Source of the DNA: Globodera rostochiensis
Lineage: Eukaryota; Nematoda; Chromadorea; Rhabditida; Heteroderidae
DNA length: 64,000 bases
Reading direction: 5' to 3'
NCBI GenBank assembly: GCA_018350325.1
Contig: JAEVLN010000002.1
Span: forward strand, 2,274,288 to 2,338,287
In this document: piece after piece, positions 31,682-43,165 of the stretch
Layout: each line of letters opens with the position of its first letter
Position numbering within the stretch: position 1 is the stretch's first letter
Notes under the pieces: generated by a model
Told to the model about the DNA's origin: nothing
The model's database searches: none
What the model saw: the letters and a program-made list of their open reading frames with translations, nothing else
Position numbers and translations under genes: made by a program

Positions 31682-32130
31682 ATGCAATGAAATAATCATT
31701 CCAAACAATCATTTTTGTGCCATATTTGTTTTTGTTTATACATATCGCTCAATCGTTGCCGTTGTTTATCAAAAATCTTGTTCAATTTGCTTGCATTTTT
31801 TTCTCCTTAAAGCTAATGTCCGGGGGGGGGGGGATTTTTTCATTTATTTTAAGCTAGTTTTTTTGTTGTTCTGAAGATATAACCTATACTGTGCCTTTTT
31901 CCCTGTGCTTTTATTGGCATTTTTTCCAAAAAACCACAAAACGTCTACAAGGACCTCTCTCGAAAGACCGAATAACCCGCAAATCCGCAAGAAATATTTC
32001 GAATTCAGTCGAAATTCATCATTTTCATTGGATCTTTGCCTTCATAAGTTGAGAAAGAACAAAACAGAATGTCTAAAATAAAAAAAATAGAAAATTTGCA
32101 CAACGCCTCGATGATTCCCAGCCCAGTTAA
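31682..32130. other. Downstream region with a G run
   Basis: AT-rich 3' flank of the AIG1-like gene with a G tract near 31821. It ends at the breakpoint of the duplicated cathepsin fragment. Confidence 0.4.
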
Positions 32131-32362
32131 TATGTACCATTCTTGGCACATTTCCAGCACAAAGAATGAACAAATTTGTGAGGTTCAACAAAACAATGCC
32201 GGCAGCGATCTGTAATAAATAATTGGTTAATAATGTTACACTAAAATTAATTACAATTTTGAATTTTTTACCATTTGAACGGAATCGAATAAAGATCGAT
32301 TGATTGCTTGAGGAGAAATGATTTGAGTTCAGAAATGAGAGAAAATTTGAAAAGCACTGATG
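32131..32362 (-). pseudogene. Detached 5' fragment of the cathepsin B-like gene
   Basis: About 230 bp nearly identical to 29427-29661, in the same orientation. It contains the start ATG with its intron and the signal-peptide exon ([19 protein letters not shown], with substitutions keeping it open). Similarity stops abruptly after the signal exon and no propeptide or mature exons follow, so it cannot make protease. Upstream flank is included, so it may still carry promoter sequence. Confidence 0.85.
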
Positions 32363-32550
32363 AAATTTGGGACAATATTTCGCTCACTTTCAGTAATTTC
32401 AAATATATTTATTTTTAACAAATAAATAACTTAAAAAAGAAAACATACTATTGTTCAAACCTCCCTCGAGGGGGGGTCACAATTAGAGAGAGGGCTTCAA
32501 ATGAAGAGGGGGTTACTAATAGAGAAAATACGGTAATCAAACATTTGTAT

Positions 32551-33468
32551 TAGAGCCCGGACTTGAGCTTCGAGCGAGATCTCGAGTCGAGATTCTCGAA
32601 AAAATCTCGGTCTCGAAAAATCTCGTGAATCTCATTTTTAGTCGAGCGAGATCTCGAGGTCGAGATTCTCGAAAAATCTCGGGTCTCGAAAAATCTCGAG
32701 CCGGAACAGTCGAGATTCGAGATTTTTTGATGAAAATTTTTTGGAGTTATTTTATTTATCGAAAAAAAATAATTTTCAACCAATCGCAAGGAAAAAGCTT
32801 AGGCTTTCTCTAGCACGATTTTTCGATAGTAGCTTCCGTCTTTCAATTGGTCTTTAAAAGCCATTTTTGCACTTGGTAAGTTTAGTGAACCGAAAAAAAA
32901 TGAGATTTTCGCATACATAATTTATAACTCTTCAGTGATGTAGACGGATCCCAAAAAAATGTCCGAAACCTGGAAATCCTGACCCAAAAATGCCCGGAAA
33001 ATTCAAATTTTGAAATTAATTTTTAATTTGTCAAACACTTTTTGAGAATTTTTATTCACTTTTGAATGGAGGGGGGGGGGGGTCGGCGGTGCCGATAGGC
33101 GCCGCCGAGAAAATTTTGAATTTTCGACTAATTTGTTAAGGGATTTGCAACCAAAATTTTAAAAAGGCGGTAAGTTTTTGAAGCTTTTTAGGAGTAGGAG
33201 AGGTCCGGTAAGGCAAAATTTTTCAAAAATTGGCAATCTTTGTTTAAAAAAGGCACTGTTTTTATGAAAAATGTTTGGGTCGAGATCGAGAATCTCGAGC
33301 TTCCTTCGAGCGAGATCTCGAGTCGAGATTCTCGAAAAAATCTCGGTCTCGAAAAATCTCGTGAATCTCATTTTTAGTCGAGCGAGATCTCGAGGTCGAG
33401 ATTTTTCGAGAATCTCGTCGAGATTTTTCGAGATCCTCGAGACGAGATCTCGTCTCGACCGGGCTCTA
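32551..33468. mobile_element. 918-bp composite element of the TCTCGAG family
   Basis: Termini TAGAGCCCGG and CCGGGCTCTA with the exact 8-bp duplication ATTTGTAT (32543-32550 and 33469-33476). About 140 bp next to the left end recurs near the right end in direct orientation. Between them is a separate block (about 32720-33270) with a G run and a GTCGGCGGTGCCGATAGGCG palindrome that also occurs inverted at about 45700. This looks like an element that captured or was interrupted by another. Confidence 0.85.
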
Positions 33469-33653
33469 ATTTGTATTAAGAAACGATTATTTAATGTTTT
33501 AAGCGAAAATTGGCTGAATTCCAGTGCTTAGTTTGAAGCTTTTGGTGCCAATTTCAGACCGTTTTTCGCCGTCTGCTTGGTTATGCAGCGCCTCATTTGA
33601 TTATTCTCTGAGTGATTAATTAATTGTATTTGTGTTGTGTCCATTGTTAAAAT

Positions 33654-33818
33654 TAGAGTGCGGCGCGGGATTGATCCCGCCGGGATTTTGCGGGTCCCGC
33701 GCCGCAATCCCGCATTTTTTGCGATTTGCGGGATTAATCCCAAAAATCTGATCCCGCACGAGATTTTGATTTTGTAATCCCGCAGCGGGATCCGCAAATC
33801 CGATTTTGCCGCACTCTA
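33654..33818. mobile_element. 165-bp hAT-type MITE (GCGGGAT family)
   Basis: Ends TAGAGTGCGGC and GCCGCACTCTA with the exact 8-bp duplication GTTAAAAT (33646-33653 and 33819-33826). The interior is a dense set of GCGGGATT and AATCCCGC palindromes. Confidence 0.92.
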
Positions 33819-33826
33819 GTTAAAAT

Positions 33827-34521
33827 AAGATATTTTAGACCTTTTCTTAAAGAAGTTTTCAAAAAAAAACATATTTCGTCATATTCGGTTTACAAGAAAA
33901 TTAGATTTTTAAAAATAACAAGTCTAATTGAATGAATTTCATTTCAATGCAAAAATAAATGTTTAATTACCATTTTGTTTCGTTTTTACCTCAGATTGTC
34001 TAGCCGAAGCTTGCGGCCCGAAAAGGATGTCGCTGTTGCAGCGTCTAATTTTGTGTTGAATTTGAANGGGTTTCCGGGGGGCGGGAGAGGACGGCATAAA
34101 AAAAAAAACGTTGTTTTTTTGATAATTAAATTGCTTTACCAAAAAATGGCGAGCAACAGCATACAAAAAGCATGGCCGTCAAAAAACAAAAAAACACAAA
34201 AATAAAGGCAAATTCCGAAATTGTTATTTCGTCGCCAATTTTTGCCATTTTATTACTTAAAAATATATTATTTAATTAAAATTTTAGTTTTAAATTATTT
34301 TATTACTAAAAATATTTTTAAATATTTTTTCCCGGCAACAAAATGCTCAGGAAAATGGATGAGCGGCCTGATCATCCTTATCTTTGGGCGTGATCAGCGC
34401 CGCCCATCCATTATCCGAGAATTTTTCCCAGCATGCCTGCGACAATATTGTTGGCGGGGCCGGCGGAAGCCCCGTAAAGGGCATTGATTAGCCAGCATTG
34501 CCTGCGGCAATAAAATAATAG
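33827..34521. other. AT-rich DNA with one unresolved base and a hairpin
   Basis: Position 34067 is N next to a run, suggesting an assembly join. At 34355-34415 ATGGATGAGCGGCCTGATCA and its near-inverse TGATCAGCGCCGCCCATCCA can form a hairpin. No gene recognised. Confidence 0.4.
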
Positions 34522-34741
34522 ATGGCAAATAATGGGTGGGGGGGGGGGGTAAAGAAAATTGATCAATAGGTATGGTGGGGGGGGGGGGGTCTAAAGAAAT
34601 TTTAATACAAAAAAAGCCTGATTAAAGGGGGGGGGGGTCTGATTTGGGGGGGGGGGTTCTGATTTGGGGGGGGGGGGGGGGGGGGTTCTGATTTGGGGGG
34701 GGGGGGGGGGGGGGGTTCTGATTTGGGGGGGGGGGGGGGTC
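34522..34741. repeat. Long G runs separated by TTCTGATTT
   Basis: Seven or more G tracts of 9-22 bases, several in the repeating context GGGG-TTCTGATTT-GGGG. The strand asymmetry (all G on plus) suggests G-quadruplex potential, and exact lengths are likely unreliable. Confidence 0.85.
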
Positions 34742-34833
34742 AGAAATTTGATTAACCAATATTCCCGATCAGATATCGGTTGATGGCGTCTCTGACGTCA
34801 TCAATCGATAATCTGATTGGGAATATTATCTAC

Positions 34834-37800
34834 TAATATTTACGGGCTTTTCCACGCTGGCATTACGCCTTATAGGTTCTCAAAATTCCCGCCTTTGTTG
34901 AAGGAAAAAGATAGGCGTTCTATGGCCTTGATGTTGTCCGAATCTGGGAGTAATATTTACGGGCTTTTCCACGCTGGCATTACGCCTTATAGGTTCTCAA
35001 AATTCCCGCCTTTGTTGAAGGAAAAAGATAGGCGTTCTATGGCCTTGATGTTGTCCGAATCTGGGAGTAATATTTACGGGCTTTCCCACGCTGGCATTAC
35101 GCCTTATAGGTTCTCAAAATTCCCGCCTTTGTTGAAGGAAAAAGATAGGCGTTCTATGGCCTTGATGTTGTCCGAATCTGGGAGTAATATTTACGGGCTT
35201 TCCCACGCTGGCATTACGCCTTATAGGTTCTCAAAATTCCCGCCTTTGTTGAAGGAAAAAGATAGGCGTTCTATGGCCTTGATGTTGTCCGAATCTGGGA
35301 GTAATATTTACGGGCTTTCCCACGCTGGCATTACGCCTTATAGGTTCTCAAAATTCCCGCCTTTGTTGAAGGAAAAAGATAGGCGTTCTATGGCCTTGAT
35401 GTTGTCCGAATCTGGGAGTAATATTTACGGGCTTTCCCACGCTGGCATTACGCCTTATAGGTTCTCAAAATTCCCGCCTTTGTTGAAGGAAAAAGATAGG
35501 CGTTCTATGGCCTTGATGTTGTCCGAATCTGGGAGTAATATTTACGGGCTTTCCCACGCTGGCATTACGCCTTATAGGTTCTCAAAATTCCCGCCTTTGT
35601 TGAAGGAAAAAGATAGGCGTTCTATGGCCTTGATGTTGTCCGAATCTGGGAGTAATATTTACGGGCTTTCCCACGCTGGCATTACGCCTTATAGGTTCTC
35701 AAAATTCCCGCCTTTGTTGAAGGAAAAAGATAGGCGTTCTATGGCCTTGATGTTGTCCGAATCTGGGAGTAATATTTACGGGCTTTCCCACGCTGGCATT
35801 ACGCCTTATAGGTTCTCAAAATTCCCGCCTTTGTTGAAGGAAAAAGATAGGCGTTCTATGGCCTTGATGTTGTCCGAATCTGGGAGTAATATTTACGGGC
35901 TTTCCCACGCTGGCATTACGCCTTATAGGTTCTCAAAATTCCCGCCTTTGTTGAAGGAAAAAGATAGGCGTTCTATGGCCTTGATGTTGTCCGAATCTGG
36001 GAGTAATATTTACGGGCTTTCCCACGCTGGCATTACGCCTTATAGGTTCTCAAAATTCCCGCCTTTGTTGAAGGAAAAAGATAGGCGTTCTATGGCCTTG
36101 ATGTTGTCCGAATCTGGGAGTAATATTTACGGGCTTTCCCACGCTGGCATTACGCCTTATAGGTTCTCAAAATTCCCGCCTTTGTTGAAGGAAAAAGATA
36201 GGCGTTCTATGGCCTTGATGTTGTCCGAATCTGGGAGTAATATTTACGGGCTTTCCCACGCTGGCATTACGCCTTATAGGTTCTCAAAATTCCCGCCTTT
36301 GTTGAAGGAAAAAGATAGGCGTTCTATGGCCTTGATGTTGTCCGAATCTGGGAGTAATATTTACGGGCTTTCCCACGCTGGCATTACGCCTTATAGGTTC
36401 TCAAAATTCCCGCCTTTGTTGAAGGAAAAAGATAGGCGTTCTATGGCCTTGATGTTGTCCGAATCTGGGAGTAATATTTACGGGCTTTCCCACGCTGGCA
36501 TTACGCCTTATAGGTTCTCAAAATTCCCGCCTTTGTTGAAGGAAAAAGATAGGCGTTCTATGGCCTTGATGTTGTCCGAATCTGGGAGTAATATTTACGG
36601 GCTTTCCCACGCTGGCATTACGCCTTATAGGTTCTCAAAATTCCCGCCTTTGTTGAAGGAAAAAGATAGGCGTTCTATGGCCTTGATGTTGTCCGAATCT
36701 GGGAGTAATATTTACGGGCTTTCCCACGCTGGCATTACGCCTTATAGGTTCTCAAAATTCCCGCCTTTGTTGAAGGAAAAAGATAGGCGTTCTATGGCCT
36801 TGATGTTGTCCGAATCTGGGAGTAATATTTACGGGCTTTCCCACGCTGGCATTACGCCTTATAGGTTCTCAAAATTCCCGCCTTTGTTGAAGGAAAAAGA
36901 TAGGCGTTCTATGGCCTTGATGTTGTCCGAATCTGGGAGTAATATTTACGGGCTTTCCCACGCTGGCATTACGCCTTATAGGTTCTCAAAATTCCCGCCT
37001 TTGTTGAAGGAAAAAGATAGGCGTTCTATGGCCTTGATGTTGTCCGAATCTGGGAGTAATATTTACGGGCTTTCCCACGCTGGCATTACGCCTTATAGGT
37101 TCTCAAAATTCCCGCCTTTGTTGAAGGAAAAAGATAGGCGTTCTATGGCCTTGATGTTGTCCGAATCTGGGAGTAATATTTACGGGCTTTCCCACGCTGG
37201 CATTACGCCTTATAGGTTCTCAAAATTCCCGCCTTTGTTGAAGGAAAAAGATAGGCGTTCTATGGCCTTGATGTTGTCCGAATCTGGGAGTAATATTTAC
37301 GGGCTTTCCCACGCTGGCATTACGCCTTATAGGTTCTCAAAATTCCCGCCTTTGTTGAAGGAAAAAGATAGGCGTTCTATGGCCTTGATGTTGTCCGAAT
37401 CTGGGAGTAATATTTACGGGCTTTCCCACGCTGGCATTACGCCTTATAGGTTCTCAAAATTCCCGCCTTTGTTGAAGGAAAAAGATAGGCGTTCTATGGC
37501 CTTGATGTTGTCCGAATCTGGGAGTAATATTTACGGGCTTTCCCACGCTGGCATTACGCCTTATAGGTTCTCAAAATTCCCGCCTTTGTTGAAGGAAAAA
37601 GATAGGCGTTCTATGGCCTTGATGTTGTCCGAATCTGGGAGTAATATTTACGGGCTTTCCCACGCTGGCATTACGCCTTATAGGTTCTCAAAATTCCCGC
37701 CTTTGTTGAAGGAAAAAGATAGGCGTTCTATGGCCTTGATGTTGTCCGAATCTGGGAGTAATATTTACGGGCTTTCCCACGCTGGCATTACGCCTTATAG

Positions 37801-40460
37801 GTTCTCAAAATTCCCGCCTTTGTTGAAGGAAAAAGATAGGCGTTCTATGGCCTTGATGTTGTCCGAATCTGGGAGTAATATTTACGGGCTTTCCCACGCT
37901 GGCATTACGCCTTATAGGTTCTCAAAATTCCCGCCTTTGTTGAAGGAAAAAGATAGGCGTTCTATGGCCTTGATGTTGTCCGAATCTGGGAGTAATATTT
38001 ACGGGCTTTCCCACGCTGGCATTACGCCTTATAGGTTCTCAAAATTCCCGCCTTTGTTGAAGGAAAAAGATAGGCGTTCTATGGCCTTGATGTTGTCCGA
38101 ATCTGGGAGTAATATTTACGGGCTTTCCCACGCTGGCATTACGCCTTATAGGTTCTCAAAATTCCCGCCTTTGTTGAAGGAAAAAGATAGGCGTTCTATG
38201 GCCTTGATGTTGTCCGAATCTGGGAGTAATATTTACGGGCTTTCCCACGCTGGCATTACGCCTTATAGGTTCTCAAAATTCCCGCCTTTGTTGAAGGAAA
38301 AAGATAGGCGTTCTATGGCCTTGATGTTGTCCGAATCTGGGAGTAATATTTACGGGCTTTCCCACGCTGGCATTACGCCTTATAGGTTCTCAAAATTCCC
38401 GCCTTTGTTGAAGGAAAAAGATAGGCGTTCTATGGCCTTGATGTTGTCCGAATCTGGGAGTAATATTTACGGGCTTTCCCACGCTGGCATTACGCCTTAT
38501 AGGTTCTCAAAATTCCCGCCTTTGTTGAAGGAAAAAGATAGGCGTTCTATGGCCTTGATGTTGTCCGAATCTGGGAGTAATATTTACGGGCTTTCCCACG
38601 CTGGCATTACGCCTTATAGGTTCTCAAAATTCCCGCCTTTGTTGAAGGAAAAAGATAGGCGTTCTATGGCCTTGATGTTGTCCGAATCTGGGAGTAATAT
38701 TTACGGGCTTTCCCACGCTGGCATTACGCCTTATAGGTTCTCAAAATTCCCGCCTTTGTTGAAGGAAAAAGATAGGCGTTCTATGGCCTTGATGTTGTCC
38801 GAATCTGGGAGTAATATTTACGGGCTTTCCCACGCTGGCATTACGCCTTATAGGTTCTCAAAATTCCCGCCTTTGTTGAAGGAAAAAGATAGGCGTTCTA
38901 TGGCCTTGATGTTGTCCGAATCTGGGAGTAATATTTACGGGCTTTCCCACGCTGGCATTACGCCTTATAGGTTCTCAAAATTCCCGCCTTTGTTGAAGGA
39001 AAAAGATAGGCGTTCTATGGCCTTGATGTTGTCTGAATCTGGGAGTAATATTTACGGGCTTTCCCACGCTGGCATTACGCCTTATAGGTTCTCAAAATTC
39101 CCGCCTTTGTTGAAGGAAAAAGATAGGCGTTCTATGGCCTTGATGTTGTCCGAATCTGGGAGTAATATTTACGGGCTTTCCCACGCTGGCATTACGCCTT
39201 ATAGGTTCTCAAAATTCCCGCCTTTGTTGAAGGAAAAAGATAGGCGTTATATGGCCTTGATGTTGTCCGAATCTGGGAGTAATATTTACGGGCTTTCCCA
39301 CGCTGGCATTACGCCTTATAGGTTCTCAAAATTCCCGCCTTTGTTGAAGGAAAAAGATAGGCGTTCTATGGCCTTGATGTTGTCCGAATCTGGGAGTAAT
39401 ATTTACGGGCTTTCCCACGCTGGCATTACGCCTTATAGGTTCTCAAAATTCCCGCCTTTGTTGAAGGAAAAAGATAGGCGTTATATGGCCTTGATGTTGT
39501 CCGAATCTGGGAGTAATATTTACGGGCTTTCCCACGCTGGCATTACGCCTTATAGGTTCTCAAAATTCCCGCCTTTGTTGAAGGAAAAAGATAGGCGTTA
39601 TATGGCCTTGATCTTGTCCGAATCTGGGAGTAATATTTACGGGCTTTCCCACGCTGGCATTACGCCTTATAGGTTCTCAAAATTCCCGCCTTTGTTGAAG
39701 GAAAAAGATACGCGTTCTATGGCCTTGATGTTGTCCGAATCTGGGAGTAATATTTACGGGCTTTCCCACGCTGGCATTACGCCTTATAGGTTCTCAAAAT
39801 TCCCGCCTTTGTTGAAGGAAAAAGATAGGCGTTCTATGGCCTTGATGTTGTCTGAATCTGGGAGTAATATTTACGGGCTTTCCCACGCTGGCATTACGCC
39901 TTATAGGTTCTCAAAATTCCCGCCTTTGTTGAAGGAAAAAGATAGGCGTTCTATGGCCTTGATGTTGTCTGAATCTGGGAGTAATATTTACGGGCTTTCC
40001 CACGCTGCATTACGCCTTATAGGTTCTCAAAATTCCCGCCTTTGTTGAAGGAAAAAGATAGGCGTTCTATGGCCTTGATGTTGTCCGAATCTGGGAGTAA
40101 TATTTACGGGCTTTCCCACGCTGGCATTACGCCTTATAGGTTCTCAAAATTCCCGCCTTTGTTGAAGGAAAAAGATAGGCGTTATATGGCCTTGATGTTG
40201 TCCGAATCTGGGAGTAATATTTACGGGCTTTCCCACGCTGGCATTAAGCCTTATAGGTTCTCAAAATTCCCGCCTTTGTTGAAGGAAAAAGATACGCGTT
40301 CTATGGCCTTGATGTTGTCCGAATCTGGGAGTAATATTTACGGGCTTTCCCACGCTGGCATTACGCCTTATAGGTTCTTAAAATTCCCGCCTTTGTTGAA
40401 GGAAAAAGATAGGCGTTATATGGCCTTGATGTTGTCCGAATCTGGGAGTAATATTTACGG
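34834..40460 (+). repeat. 117-bp satellite array, about 48 copies, open in one frame
   Basis: Head-to-tail units of exactly 117 bp, nearly identical in the centre and slightly diverged at the right end (variants such as TCT to TAT, AGG to ACG). Because 117 is divisible by three and the unit lacks a stop in one frame, a 1,743-codon ORF results, with a 39-residue repeat containing SNIYGLSHAGITPYRFSKFP. A one-base deletion near 40008 shifts the frame. The right end abuts a spartin exon. The array is better explained as DNA satellite than as a gene: no start context, no variation pattern of selection. Confidence 0.93.
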
Positions 40461-41350
40461 GCCAATTGTTCATTCGTACCGGCCAATACATTGCAGTGAA
40501 TACGCAAAGTGCGGCCGAATGGACCGGCAAGTACATGGCGAAGAAGGGCGAGCAGTACCGTGCCGGAATGGTGCAGAGAAATTTTTTTTTCTTAAAATAA
40601 CTCGCGCATTTGCAAAAATTACACATTAAATTCTTGAGACGTTTAACATAATCCGCTAATTTTTAATGTAGGATTTTGATCAATTTTTGAGAGGATTTAT
40701 ATTTTTCACAGGAACCTGGTGCGGAACCGGTGAACATCAGTCCGGCAATACGCCATGGCGTGTTTGTTTTGCACAAGGGGGGCAAACTGATCGGCAAAGT
40801 GACTCGTTTCTTGTGTCAGTTTTTTGTTGTTGTTGCTTATTCTTTGGTCAGACCGGTTTGATTTTGTGTTGTTTCAATTTAAGTGGACAAAATTGGCGAC
40901 GTTGGCATTGCCGTCGGGCAAAGAGTGGCCGGCAGTGTAAACGGTGAAAGTGTTGGTGGAAGAGCCTTCAGAAGTACGGCAACCGTAATTGGAGGTGGAA
41001 TTACGGGTTGATCTATTACATTTTTTTGGTCAATTGTGAAAGAATGTTTGTTTTTCAGCGTTTTCGACAGTCTGGATTGCGTTGGAGGACGCATCAAAGA
41101 CGCTGAAGCGCAACATGGCCGACGAAACGGTGCAGACAGTTCAACTGCGGTTAGCTTTTTGTGTTGAAAATAATTGTGTATTTCTTGATGGTTGCCATTT
41201 TAGTTACGGCGACGAGGCTTCGCTGACCGCACATCACACACTGTACGCGTTGGGGCACACCACCTTGGCCGGTTTTCAACTGTACGAGCTGGGCCCACGT
41301 TCCATTGCTGGCCGAATGGCACGCAAGGCGGGCCTTCAGATGGTCCAAGT
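40461..41350 (+). pseudogene. SPART: Spartin C-terminal (senescence domain) exons, N terminus missing
   Basis: In-phase exons give LFIRTGQYIAVNTQSAAEW, IN-frame EPGAEPVNISPAIRHGV, DKIGDVGIAVGQRVAGSV, FSTVWIALEDASKTLK, ETVQTVQLRYGDEASL and HHTLYALGHTTLAGFQL, matching the spartin senescence domain (FSTVW...AETVQTVRYKYG...A...V). The MIT domain and everything upstream are absent: the satellite occupies that position. The frame then runs on into SLY1-like sequence. Spartin acts at lipid droplets and endosomes. The locus is probably a broken or chimeric copy, though an N-terminal exon left of the array cannot be excluded. Confidence 0.75.
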
Positions 41351-42394
41351 CGGAAGCGGTAGGGAGCGTGTACAGCAGCAGCAAAGTCCCGAGCTGCTAG
41401 AAGAAGCGACTGATCGATTTGCACACGAATGTGGCGACGGCCTTGCTGGACAATATCAAAACGCGCAAGTTGGACGTACTCTTCGAGACGGAGGAGAAAC
41501 TGCTGACGGGCCAAGGTTTGTTGAACGGAGCGGTGGGGCAATTTGTGGGAAAAGATTTTGCAATAAAAAACCGATTCTAAAAATTTAATAAAATATTTAA
41601 AGATAAAAAGACATTGGACTTTTGAAATCAATTGAACATTTTTCGATTTGTTTCAGAAATTCCCATCGTCGAAACATTGCGCGACTCTCCGGACAAAGAG
41701 GACATAATGCGACTCATTCTGATCGCTGCTTGTTTCCGCAGCATGTCGTCGGTGTGTTGTGTTATTTACTGATAAAAACGGTGTTCGAATTACATAATTT
41801 GATTTTTAATATAAAAAAGTCAAAATATTCATGCATTTAACGCTTAACTAAATTTAAGAGGCCGAACAGCGCGAACTTCAGGCGTTCATCGAGGAGCGTG
41901 CAGTCATTTCGGATGCTTTGCATTTTGTGCGACAGCTCAGGTAAATTTGATGGAAGATCATCTACAACCAAAATTTTGACACAAATCCGACCAATTTTCT
42001 CCAGATCCTTTGCCAATTTGGGAGGCGAGGTCGAACTGCACCAGCCGGCACCAAGACGGTCAGCATGTTCTCCAAACTGCTCAGCCATTCCTCGCGCTTT
42101 GTCATGGAGGGCGTCAAAAATTTGGTGCCCAAAAAGCACAATTTGCCACTGACCAAGGTGTTGTTTGGTGTTTGATTTTTGGCGAAAGTTGCCATGTTCA
42201 GGTGGTTGAACAGCTGACCACCGATGTGAAGTCGGGCGTTGGCGTGGTCGGCATTACGGGCGGGTCGTCTGACTTTGACCCCGACCAGTTTCGACTGTTC
42301 GACCCCAAGCTGTTGCAGGGGTCGGCCCCGAACAGAGAGTGAGTTTTCAAATGTTGAAGGCCCATTCATTATCTCTATTTAACCAGAAATTGGA

Positions 42395-43165
42395 AAAAAT
42401 GTCGTTTACCGGTGTAAAATATTTTCGGTCGAATTATATACCAATCGACTCCGCTCATCGAGCTGATTACGAATCTGCAAAAATTTTGCCGCGGAAACCA
42501 CTTTGGAGCAAGTTATGAGCCCGGGACTGAAGTGTCTTTTTCAGTGGGGACTCAGTTGTCCATAGATTAAAAAGTGGGCAAAAGGATTGATCTAGGCTTT
42601 TAAAAGGTGGCATTCATTAGGCTTAGGCCTGGCTCGAGGAGCGTTAGGCTTAGGCTTAGGCCTAAGCCACCCTGGCTCGGGGAGCGTTAGGCTTAGGCTT
42701 AGGCTTAGGCCTAAGCCACCCTGGCTCGGGGAGCGTTAGGCTTAGGCTTAGGCCTAAGCGTAGGGTTTATTTTTGATAGATAATATTAAATATTTAGATC
42801 AAATTATTCTTTAAATGATTTCCCCCCCTTTGATTGAAGAGTATAGTAGTGAAGAGGAATATTTGGATGAATAATTTATCTGTTGCTTTTTTGAAACCAC
42901 TGTTGAATTAAATGGAGAATAAACGAAAGGATTATTGTTTCTAATTGGTGCATAAAAATAGCAAAATATTATTTGCATATTTGTCATTTGAATCTATGGA
43001 CAACTGAGTCCCCACTGAAAAAGACACTTCAGTCCCGGGTTCATAACTTGCTCCAAAGTGGTTTCCGCGGCAAAATTTTTGCAGATTCGTAATCAGCTCG
43101 ATGAGCGGAACCGATTGGTATATAATTCGACCGAAAATATTTACACCGGTAAACGACATTTTAGC
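42395..43165. repeat. Inverted repeat, arms about 175 bp, in the SLY1 intron
   Basis: Left arm about 42395-42569 and right arm about 42991-43165 are near-perfect reverse complements (for example AACTTGCTCCAAAGTGG against its inverse). The right arm has an open frame starting MSFTGVNIFGRIIYQSVP; the left arm's is broken. The 420-bp spacer contains the TTAGGC block. Confidence 0.9.
42617..42766. repeat. Interstitial TTAGGC telomeric repeats in head-to-head orientation
   Basis: Three units of roughly 55-60 bp, each with two to four TTAGGC copies running straight into the reverse complement (GGCTTAGGCCTAAGCC), separated by CACCCTGGCTCGGGGAGCG. TTAGGC is the established nematode telomere hexamer. 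GGC|GCC facing junctions are what telomere-telomere fusion would leave. Confidence 0.88.

Noticed and set aside
34817..40048. 1,743-codon ORF as a giant repeat protein
   Set aside because: It is produced by a 117-bp satellite lacking stops in one frame; no plausible start, near-perfect DNA identity and a frameshift at the right end fit satellite DNA better.
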